Assembly (NCBI RefSeq): GCF_005405925.1
Contig: NZ_BJHV01000001.1
Coordinates: 7,068,001-7,132,000 of the forward strand
Source of the DNA: Streptomyces antimycoticus
GTDB taxonomy: Bacteria; Actinomycetota; Actinomycetes; Streptomycetales; Streptomycetaceae
Direction of reading: 5' to 3'
DNA: 64,000 nt
Positions within the stretch are counted from its first letter, which is position 1; each line of letters opens with the position of its first letter. The position numbers and the translations under genes were made by a program. The notes beneath the pieces were generated by a model. The model was not told the DNA's origin. It did no database searches and worked only from the letters and a program-made list of their open reading frames with translations. Positions 57,448 through 64,000 of this stretch are shown here, piece by piece.

Positions 57448-57639
57448 ATGCTGCACCACGAATTGCACCGGATCCGCGAGGCCGAGCTGCTGCGGGAGGC
57501 CGCCGCTCACCGGTTGGTCCGCGAGACGGTGGAGGAGTCCGGCGGCCGGTCGGCTGAGCGTGAGTCCGGAGGGCGGGTGAGGCCGGTCCGGCGGTGGCGC
57601 GGCCATCGCTCACCACGGTCGTACCGCACGGCGGCCTGA
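57448..57639 (+). CDS. Small helical protein, function unknown
   Basis: A 63-residue protein: MLHHELHRIREAELLREAAA, then HRLVRETVEESGG and an Arg-rich tail. GGGAG lies at good spacing. Short proteins with the same L..EL.R.R.AEL.REA helix are common in Streptomyces as I recall. It is 13 bases ahead of the LuxR gene, so the two are probably co-transcribed. Confidence 0.65.
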   Translation: MLHHELHRIREAELLREAAAHRLVRETVEESGGRSAERESGGRVRPVRRWRGHRSPRSYRTAA

Positions 57640-57652
57640 GGGAGGCCGGGCC

Positions 57653-60600
57653 ATGCGGCTCGTCATGGGCGCCGGGGCGGGGGCCGAGGCGGCAGGTGCC
57701 GGGGCGAGGGGTGAGGGAGCGGGAGCCGGGGCGGGGGCTGAGGGAGCGGGAGCCGGAGCGGCGGGGGCCGGAAAAGCCGGTGCCGCGGTGTCAGGGCCCT
57801 GTGCGATGCTCGACGACGTGTTCACCACGTCTGTCAGCCCGGTGTTCGTCGGTCGCGCCCAGGAGTTGGCCACCCTCGAGGACGCGCTGGCCCGCGCCAC
57901 CGCGGGCGAGCCGCAGGTGCTGCTCGTCGGTGGAGAGGCGGGGGTCGGCAAGACCCGGCTCATCGACGAGTTCCTGGCCTCGGCCGTGGCCGCGGGGGCC
58001 GTCGCGGCGGTCGGCGGCTGTGTGGAAATGGGGGCCGACGGGCTGCCGTTCGCGCCCGTGTCCACTGTGCTGCGCTCACTGCGCCGCAAACTGGGCACCG
58101 AGCTGGACGGGGCCGCCGCCGGGCAGGAGGGCGAACTGGCCCGGCTATTGCCCGAGTTGGGCGAGACCGACCGCGCGTCGCACGACGGGGACGGCCGGGC
58201 CCGGCTGTTCGAGCTCACCGTAAGGCTGCTGGAGCGGCTGGCCGCGGAGCGCACGCTCGTCGTCGCCATCGAGGATCTGCACTGGGCCGACCGCTCCACC
58301 CGCGAACTCCTCGGCTATCTCTTCCGCTCGCTGCTCAGCGCCCGGCTGCTGGTCGTGGCCACCTACCGCTCCGACGACATCCACCGCCGCCATCCGCTGC
58401 GCCCCTTCCTCGCCGAGGTGGACCGGATGCGCGAGGTGCGGCGCATCGAGGTGTCCCGCTTCACCCGGGGCGAGGTGCACGCCCAGCTCACCGGGATCAA
58501 CGGCGCCGAGCCGGAGCGCGACCTGGTCGACCGGATCTTCAAGCGCAGCGACGGCAACGCCTTCTTCGTGGAGGAGATCGCCCGCTCCCTCAACGAGGGC
58601 TGCAGCACCGGGCTCAGCGAATCCCTGCGCGATCTGCTGCTGGTGCGGGTCGAGGCGCTGCCCGAGGAGGCCCAGGGGGTGGTGCGGATCCTCGCCGAGG
58701 GCGGCTCCTGCGTGGAGTACGAACTGCTGCGGGCGGTCGCCCGGCTGGGCGAGGACGAGCTGATCGACGCGCTACGGGCCGCGGTCGGGGCGAACATCCT
58801 GCGCCCCACGGCCGACGACAGCGGCTACCGCTTCCGGCATGCGCTGGTGCGCGAGGCCGTCGTCGACGATCTGCTGCCCGGGGAGCGCTCCCGGCTCAAC
58901 CGGCGCTTCGCACAGGCCCTGGAGGCCGAGCCCGCGCTGGTGCGGGCCGATGAGCGGGCAGCCAGGCTGGCCAGCTACTGGTACCACGCACACGACCCCG
59001 CCAAGGCCCTGCCCGCCGTGCTCCAGGCGTCCGTCGAGGCCCGGCGGCGGTACGCCCACGCGGAGCAGCTACGGCTGCTGGAGCGGGCGATGGAGCTGTG
59101 GGAGGACGCCCCCGAGGAGATACGGGAGGCGCAGCGGCCCGTGGACTACGCCGAGGTGTACCCCGCCTGCGGCTGTGAGGACCAGGCGCTGCGCCAGCTC
59201 GATCTGCTCGCCGAGGTGGTGGTGGCCGCGCATATGTCCGGGCAGCGGGAGCGGGCGCTGGCCGTCGCCAAGCGGGCACTGCGGGCGCTGGACGGAAGCG
59301 GTCATGACCCCTTGCGGGCCGCCTGGTTCTGGACCCAGCAGGCCAAGCTGATGGAGGGCCTGGCACGCGGGGACGGCTGGGCGGAGCTGAGCCGTGCCCA
59401 GGAGCTGGTGCGCGGGCTGCCGCCGTCGCCCGTGCACGCCGATGTCATGGCGCAGGTGGCGGGCTGGACGATGACGCATCGGCCCGGGCCGGAGGGCCTG
59501 GCGGCCGCCGAACGGGCGGTGGAGCTGGCCCGGATGGTCGGCGCCGAGAGCACGGAGCTGAACGCCCGGCTGACGCTGGGCTACTTCACCGGTGACTCCG
59601 GCGACACCGAGCGCGGGCTGGCCGAGATGCGCGAGGTCTGCCGGCGGGCCGTGGCCCTCGGTGACATCAGCGTCCTGGGGCGGTGCTATGTCAATCTCGC
59701 CTCGGCGCTGGAGGGGGTCGGCCGGTCGGCCGAGGCGGTGGAGACCGCCGAGGAGGGCGACCGGATCCTGGACCGCGTCGGCCTGGTGGACTCCCGGGCC
59801 TGGGTGTACGGGAATCTGGCCGAGTCGCTGTTCTCCCTGGGCCGCTGGGACGAGGCGCAGGTGGCGGCCCTGAAGACCCGGCGGCTCGCCCTCGGCACCA
59901 AGCCGCGCGGCACCGCCGCCAACCGGCTCGCCCAACTGGCGCTGGCGCGCGGCGAATGGGATACCGCCGAGCGCGAGCTGGCCGCCGCCCGTGAGCACTA
60001 CGGCGCCCACGACCCCGAACCGCAGTACACCCTCCAGGCCGCGGGCAGGGCCATCGAACTCGCGGCGGCGCGCGGCCGGATCCTGGAGGTCCGGGCCGTG
60101 CTGGACCAGGTCGTGGAGGCCGGCTTCCCGACCGGGATGCAGCGCTACGCCTGGCCGCTGCTGTACACGGCCGCCGCGGCCGAATCGGCCGCGCGCGGAC
60201 TGCCCACGGCCGAGCCGGGCCGGGGCGAGGCGCTGGCCCTCCTCCGGGCCGCCGCGAAGCGGGTGGCGCAGCCAGTGCCGGTATGGCGGGCCTACGCGGC
60301 GATGCTCCAGGCCGAACTGGAGCGCGCCGAGGGCCGGGACCGGCCCGACCTGTGGGCCGAGGCCACGGACGCCTTCGCCGCGCTGGACCGCCCGTATCCG
60401 CTGGCCCGCGCCCGTCACCGCTGGGCGGAGGCGCTGCTCGCCCCGGGCCAGGGCACCTCGGCCCAGGCCGATCGCGAGCACGCCGCCGAACTGCTCGTCC
60501 AGGCGCATGCCGTGGCCGACTGGCTGGGCGCCCGCCCGCTGCGCGAGGAGATCGAGCTGCTGGCCCGGCGCGCCCGGCTGCCCCTGGCGTCCGCCGCGAC

Positions 60601-60976
60601 CCGCCCCGCGCTCGACGCGTCCCTGCCCCGCACCCCCGCGCTGCCCCCGGCCCCGGGCTCCCAGACTCCGGGCTCTTTGGCCGCGGGTGCCCGGGCCCCG
60701 GGCTCCCCGGTCCCTGCCGCCGAGTCCGCCAAGCCCGCCGATCCGGCCGAGGAGCTGGGGCTGACACCCCGGGAGCGGGATGTGCTGCGGCTGGTCGCCG
60801 CGGGGCGCAGCAATCGCCAGATCGCCGAGGAGCTCTTCATCTCGCCCAAGACGGCGAGCGTCCATGTCTCCAACATCCTGGCCAAGCTGGGCGTCTCGGG
60901 CCGGGGCGAGGCGGCCGCCGTGGCCCATCGGCTGCGGCTGGTCGACGGCCTGACCGACGGCGCGGGGGCGCGCTGA
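57653..60976 (+). CDS. LAL-type LuxR regulator with AAA ATPase domain
   Basis: A 1107-residue protein. A Gly/Ala-rich N-terminus of about 50 residues precedes the ATPase: SPVFVGRAQELATLEDALAR, Walker A GGEAGVGKTRL and Walker B LVVAIEDLHWAD. TPR-like helices follow, then a Pro/Ala-rich linker, and a C-terminal LuxR helix-turn-helix (LTPRERDVLRLVAAGRSNRQ, IAEELFISPKTASVHVSNIL). This is the LAL regulator layout. ATG 57653 has GGGAGG at seven bases; ATG 57806 would remove the low-complexity start. Target genes unknown. Confidence 0.92.
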   Translation: MRLVMGAGAGAEAAGAGARGEGAGAGAGAEGAGAGAAGAGKAGAAVSGPCAMLDDVFTTSVSPVFVGRAQELATLEDALARATAGEPQVLLVGGEAGVGKTRLIDEFLASAVAAGAVAAVGGCVEMGADGLPFAPVSTVLRSLRRKLGTELDGAAAGQEGELARLLPELGETDRASHDGDGRARLFELTVRLLERLAAERTLVVAIEDLHWADRSTRELLGYLFRSLLSARLLVVATYRSDDIHRRHPLRPFLAEVDRMREVRRIEVSRFTRGEVHAQLTGINGAEPERDLVDRIFKRSDGNAFFVEEIARSLNEGCSTGLSESLRDLLLVRVEALPEEAQGVVRILAEGGSCVEYELLRAVARLGEDELIDALRAAVGANILRPTADDSGYRFRHALVREAVVDDLLPGERSRLNRRFAQALEAEPALVRADERAARLASYWYHAHDPAKALPAVLQASVEARRRYAHAEQLRLLERAMELWEDAPEEIREAQRPVDYAEVYPACGCEDQALRQLDLLAEVVVAAHMSGQRERALAVAKRALRALDGSGHDPLRAAWFWTQQAKLMEGLARGDGWAELSRAQELVRGLPPSPVHADVMAQVAGWTMTHRPGPEGLAAAERAVELARMVGAESTELNARLTLGYFTGDSGDTERGLAEMREVCRRAVALGDISVLGRCYVNLASALEGVGRSAEAVETAEEGDRILDRVGLVDSRAWVYGNLAESLFSLGRWDEAQVAALKTRRLALGTKPRGTAANRLAQLALARGEWDTAERELAAAREHYGAHDPEPQYTLQAAGRAIELAAARGRILEVRAVLDQVVEAGFPTGMQRYAWPLLYTAAAAESAARGLPTAEPGRGEALALLRAAAKRVAQPVPVWRAYAAMLQAELERAEGRDRPDLWAEATDAFAALDRPYPLARARHRWAEALLAPGQGTSAQADREHAAELLVQAHAVADWLGARPLREEIELLARRARLPLASAATRPALDASLPRTPALPPAPGSQTPGSLAAGARAPGSPVPAAESAKPADPAEELGLTPRERDVLRLVAAGRSNRQIAEELFISPKTASVHVSNILAKLGVSGRGEAAAVAHRLRLVDGLTDGAGAR

Positions 60977-60999
60977 GCGCGTGACAGAAGGCGCGAGGT

Positions 61000-61190
61000 G
61001 CCGGGATGCGCCGGCCGGCGGGACGGAGCCCTGACGGGATTCGCGGGGCGTTGACCGGACGCATGGAGGTGCTGACGGGACGCACGCTTGATGGGATGCG
61101 CGCTAACAGGACGCACTGGGCGTTGACCGGACGCGCGCGCGGCCAGCCGCCATCGCGGCGGCGCTGACCGGACGTGCGGTGCTCACAGCC
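61000..61190. repeat. Degenerate repeats downstream of the LAL regulator gene
   Basis: About seven copies of a 13-15 bp word of the form GYTGACSGGACGC (for example GTTGACCGGACGC twice and GCTGACGGGACGCA) are spread over the region. No gene is supported in 60977-61217. Confidence 0.65.
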
Positions 61191-61217
61191 CGCGCTGCGC
61201 GCTGACCGTCTGCCGGG

Positions 61218-61385
61218 TCAGCCCTCTTCGCGGGGGCGGATCACCACCCGGCCGGAGTCGAGGTCCACAGGGCCCTTCCCCGGGTCGCTGCTGCCCGTCT
61301 CGTCGAGCGTGTACTCCAGCCGGTTGCGCTCTTCCTCGGTGTGCTTGCGACCGGGTGCGAACAGCTCCTCGATGAGGTTGAACAT
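61218..61385 (-). CDS. DUF6191-type small protein
   Basis: A 55-residue protein: MFNLIEELFAPGRKHTEEER, NRLEYTLDETGSSDPGKGPV, then DLDSGRVVIRPREEG. The ELFAPGRKHT.EE..R and GP.DLDSG patterns match DUF6191 proteins common in Streptomyces as I recall them. GGGGG sits before ATG 61385. Function unknown. Confidence 0.75.
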   Translation of the reverse strand: MFNLIEELFAPGRKHTEEERNRLEYTLDETGSSDPGKGPVDLDSGRVVIRPREEG

Positions 61386-61500
61386 GACGACCCCCGTAGG
61401 CGTGCGGCTGCTGCCAGTGTAGGCAGACCGCTCACAGAACGGGCACGCCGCGACATGTCCACCCGAACTCGGTGGCAGGATCGGCCGGTTCGCCGCCCGC

Positions 61501-61568
61501 TCAGCGCCCGCTCAGCGGACTCTCTCCGCTCAGCGCCCGCTCAGCGGACTCTCTCCGCTCAGCGGACC
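61501..61568. repeat. 29-bp tandem repeat acting as tandem hairpins
   Basis: TCAGCGCCCGCTCAGCGGAC followed by TCTCTCCGC repeats at 61501-61529 and 61530-61558, and a third copy begins. Each contains AGCGGA and TCCGCT around CTCTC, so two hairpins lie 3' of the sugar dehydrogenase gene and may terminate it. Confidence 0.8.
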
Positions 61569-61579
61569 TCACGCCCCCC

Positions 61580-62752
61580 TCAGCGGACCTCCAGCCGCAG
61601 GATTCGGTCGTCCTGCTTGCCCGGCTTGCCACGCCCATCGGTATTGCTCGTCGTCAGCCACAGCCCCCCGTCGTCCGCCGCCACCACGCTGCGCAGCCGT
61701 CCGTACTTCCCGTCCAGGAACGACTGTGGCTTCGCCACCGGCTTGTCGCCCTTCAGCGGAATGCGCCACAGCCGCTCACCGCGCAGCCCCGCCATCCAGA
61801 TCGAGCCCTTGACGAAGGCGATTCCGCTCGGCGAGGCGTCCTCGGGCTTCCACTGCTCGATCGGATCGACAAAGCCCTTCTTACCGCCTTGGCCCTCGAC
61901 CTCCGGCCAGCCGTAGTTCTTGCCCGGCTCGATCGGATTGAGCTCGTCCCAGGTGTCCTGGCCGAACTCGGAGGCCCACAGCCGCTTGTCCGCATCCCAG
62001 GCCAGGCCCTGCACATTGCGGTGACCCCAGGAGTAGACGACCGATTGGGCGTCCGGATTGCGGGGCGCGGGCTCGCCGTCCGGAGTCATCCGCAGGATCT
62101 TGCCGCCGAAGGAGTCCATGTCCTGGGCGAGCCCGCGGTCACCGGTCTCTCCCGTGCCGGCGTAGAGCATCTTGTCCGGGCCGAAGGCGATGCGGCCGCC
62201 GTTGTGGATCGCGCCCTTGGGGATGCCCTTGAAGATCGTGTCCGGGGCGCCCAGCTGATCGCCCGCGGGGCGCTTGTCGTCGTACACCATGCGGACGATG
62301 CGGTTGTCCGAGTCGGTGGTGAAGTACGCGTAGACCATGTGGTCCGCGCCGAAGTCGGAGGAGACCGCCAGCCCCAGCAGCCCGCCCTCACCGGCGGCGG
62401 AGACGCCGGGGACGGACCCCACCTCGGTCTTCTTGCCCGTGTCCGCCGAGACCGTGAAGATCTTCCCGGTGTCCCGCGAGGAGACCAGCAGATCCCCGCC
62501 GGGCAGCGGTGCGAGCCCCCAGGGGGAGTCCAGCTTCGTGGTGAGCGTGCGCACCACCTTCACCGAGCCCTTCGCGGGCGCCGCGGACTCCGTCGGCGAG
62601 GGCGCGCCCGAGGAGCCCCCGCCGCCCGGCTTCGAGGGCGCGGACGAGCGGCCGCCCGGTCTGGTGATGCTGTCGCCGTCGGACGAGCAGCCCGCCACGA
62701 GCAACACGGCGGCAGCGGCGACGAGTACAGAGGTCACGCGAGGACGTCGCAC
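61580..62752 (-). CDS. PQQ-dependent sugar dehydrogenase-like lipoprotein (GSDH family)
   Basis: A 390-residue protein: signal with lipobox LLVAGC, a Ser/Pro/Gly linker, then a six-blade propeller of the soluble glucose/sorbosone dehydrogenase family (LDSPWGLAPLPGGDLLVSSR, GEGGLLGLAVSSDF, GHRNVQGLAWDAD, NYGWPEVEG). The His/Arg of GHRNVQG are conserved cofactor-site residues. GTG 62752 has GAGAGGA at good distance; ATG 62770 would add six residues without a ribosome site. Oxidises an unknown sugar or alcohol outside the membrane. Confidence 0.88.
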   Translation of the reverse strand: MRRPRVTSVLVAAAAVLLVAGCSSDGDSITRPGGRSSAPSKPGGGGSSGAPSPTESAAPAKGSVKVVRTLTTKLDSPWGLAPLPGGDLLVSSRDTGKIFTVSADTGKKTEVGSVPGVSAAGEGGLLGLAVSSDFGADHMVYAYFTTDSDNRIVRMVYDDKRPAGDQLGAPDTIFKGIPKGAIHNGGRIAFGPDKMLYAGTGETGDRGLAQDMDSFGGKILRMTPDGEPAPRNPDAQSVVYSWGHRNVQGLAWDADKRLWASEFGQDTWDELNPIEPGKNYGWPEVEGQGGKKGFVDPIEQWKPEDASPSGIAFVKGSIWMAGLRGERLWRIPLKGDKPVAKPQSFLDGKYGRLRSVVAADDGGLWLTTSNTDGRGKPGKQDDRILRLEVR

Positions 62753-62883
62753 GGTCGGATTCCTCTCCATGGGCACGTGTGCCGCGGCACGGCACTGATT
62801 CTTATACACCGCTGCCCCACGCCGGGTTCCCATCCCCGAACCGGGCCTGGACCAGGCGCCCCCGGCCGCCCGCCCGCGGCGCC

Positions 62884-63882
62884 TCAGTCCCACGAACCCC
62901 GCGCCGGCGGCAGCTCCGCGATCTCCGCGAGGTCCTCGTGCGAGAGCGGCACATCGGCCGCAGCGCAGTTCTCCGCCGCCCACCGCTCCCGCTTCGTCCC
63001 CGGCACCGGCACCACATGCGGCCCCTGCGCCAGCAGCCAGGCCAGGGCCACCTGCGCCGGGGTCACCTCGTCCCCGTGCCGCTGGGCGACCCGTCGCAGA
63101 CCGGCCACGATCGGCTGGTTCGCGGCCATCATCTCCGCCGTGAACCGCGGATGCCGGGCCCGCATGTCGTCCGGCTCGAAGCCCTGCCCCGGGGTCAGCG
63201 TCCCGCTCAGGAAGCCGTTGCCGAGCGGCATCGCCGCCAGGAAGCCCACCCCGCGCGAGGCGCACCACGGCACCAGCGCCTCCAGCGCATCGGGCGACCA
63301 CACCGACAGCTCCGCCTGTACACAGCTGACCGGAAAGACCTGCTGGACCCGTTCCAGTTGGCGCACCGTGGCGTCGTGCATCCGCGCGCCCGACCTCCGC
63401 TGCGCCCGCGCACCCACGGCGCACAGCCCCAGCGCCCGCACCTTCCCTGCCGCGACCAGCTCCGCCATCGCGCCCCAGGTCTCCTCTATGGGCACCTCCG
63501 GGTCGGCCCGGTGCAGCTGGTAAAGGTCGATCACATCCGTCTGCAGCCGGCGCAGCGAGGCGTCGCAGGCCCGTTTCACATAGCCGGGCCGCCCGTTGGC
63601 CACGATGTGCTGCTCGCCCACCAGCAGTCCGCATTTGGTGGACACGAAGGCGTCCGCCCGCCGCTCCTTGAGCACCCGCCCCACCAGCAGCTCATTGGTG
63701 AAGGGGCCGTACATGTCCGCGGTGTCCAGCAGGCTCGCGCCCGAGTCGAGCGCGGTGTGCACGGCGCGCACCGAAGTCTCGCCACTGCGCTGCGAAGCGG
63801 TGTATGCCCAGCTCATCGGCATGCATCCCAGGCCGATCGCACCCACTTCGAGCGCCGCCGCTCCGATTTTCCTGCGCTTCAC
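62884..63882 (-). CDS. Aldo/keto reductase
   Basis: A 332-residue TIM-barrel NADPH oxidoreductase: LEVGAIGLGCMPMSWAY, LLDTADMYGPFTNELLVGRV with the catalytic Asp and Tyr, FVSTKCG with the catalytic Lys, DVIDLYQLHRADP with the catalytic His, and PVPGTKRERWAAEN for NADP binding. Start GTG 63882. Substrate unknown. Confidence 0.92.
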   Translation of the reverse strand: MKRRKIGAAALEVGAIGLGCMPMSWAYTASQRSGETSVRAVHTALDSGASLLDTADMYGPFTNELLVGRVLKERRADAFVSTKCGLLVGEQHIVANGRPGYVKRACDASLRRLQTDVIDLYQLHRADPEVPIEETWGAMAELVAAGKVRALGLCAVGARAQRRSGARMHDATVRQLERVQQVFPVSCVQAELSVWSPDALEALVPWCASRGVGFLAAMPLGNGFLSGTLTPGQGFEPDDMRARHPRFTAEMMAANQPIVAGLRRVAQRHGDEVTPAQVALAWLLAQGPHVVPVPGTKRERWAAENCAAADVPLSHEDLAEIAELPPARGSWD

Positions 63883-63958
63883 CTCGCCTGACCCCTCCCG
63901 TTCCCTCGGACCCCAAACTAACCTCTGCAGGCCGCCGGTGATCGCATAGCCTCCTGGC

Positions 63959-64000
63959 ATGAGTGCAGATCACAGCGATACGTTCCGCCAGCACGATGCG
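63959..64000 (+). CDS. Start of an unidentified gene at the right edge
   Basis: ATG 63959 opens a frame of 14 codons (MSADHSDTFRQHDA) to the window edge, divergent from the aldo/keto reductase. There is no clear ribosome site; CATAGC about eight bases upstream could be a -10 element of a leaderless message. Too short to identify. Confidence 0.35.
   Translation, partial: MSADHSDTFRQHDA

Overview
The window is high-GC actinobacterial DNA, almost certainly a Streptomyces chromosome. Evidence: strong third-position GC bias, frequent GTG/TTG starts, an XRE(DUF5753)/DUF397 pair, mycothiol (mca) and F420-type genes, a glycine riboswitch before gcvT, an ECF41 sigma factor, a DUF6191 mini-protein, and a conserved Streptomyces gene order (gcvT-gcvH-glyA-sdaA, peptide ABC operon, cysteine desulfurase, mnmA, ligA, rmdB-like GGDEF/EAL gene, gatC-gatA-gatB).

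Layout. About 1-10.7 kb is accessory DNA: an edge-truncated GH25 muramidase; a lipoprotein gene split by an IS1182-type insertion sequence flanked by CTAG; three small minus-strand genes divergent from an XRE/DUF397 pair; a 5'-truncated RHS/YD-repeat gene with an AT-richer toxin tip and probable immunity gene; a PrsW-type intramembrane protease fused to a polymorphic-toxin C-terminus, followed by a HEAT-like probable immunity gene; and a Uma2 nuclease. About 10.7-18.7 kb holds tetR/mca, the ECF41 sigma/carboxymuconolactone decarboxylase pair, and the minus-strand glycine-serine cluster gcvT, gcvH, glyA, sdaA behind a tandem glycine riboswitch, which together would route glycine to serine and pyruvate. 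About 18.8-31.4 kb has an AAA ATPase, two SseB-type genes, a five-gene peptide ABC importer, a TRIC channel, an ArsR/SRPBCC pair and an alpha/beta hydrolase. About 31.5-41.7 kb has cysteine desulfurase and mnmA (tRNA 2-thiouridine), a lipoprotein with a structured leader, a Tat amidase, an LLM oxidoreductase, a fused glycine/sarcosine/dimethylglycine methyltransferase (de novo glycine betaine), and a MerR regulator divergent from a glycosyltransferase. About 41.9-53.2 kb has LOG, SDR, MetE-like, ligA, the GGDEF/EAL gene and the gat amidotransferase genes. The rest has an M81 peptidase, MMPL transporter, large LuxR-ATPase regulator, DUF6191 protein, PQQ sugar dehydrogenase and aldo/keto reductase.

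Two themes need a second look. First, six single-base frameshifts, five of them in G or C runs, break the transposase, RHS, PrsW-toxin, gcvT and (twice) the GGDEF/EAL gene. Because gcvT is a housekeeping gene, consensus errors are a serious possibility. Second, intergenic DNA is rich in short repeats and hairpins: a 95-bp tandem duplication inside the gat operon carrying overlapping micro-ORFs, a 33-bp higher-order repeat at 21.6 kb, degenerate repeats at 17.1 and 61.1 kb, and dispersed Streptomyces-type intergenic repeats. The strongest candidates for under-described biology are the PrsW-toxin/HEAT immunity pair, the chained gat micro-ORFs, and the apparent ATT start of the betaine methyltransferase.
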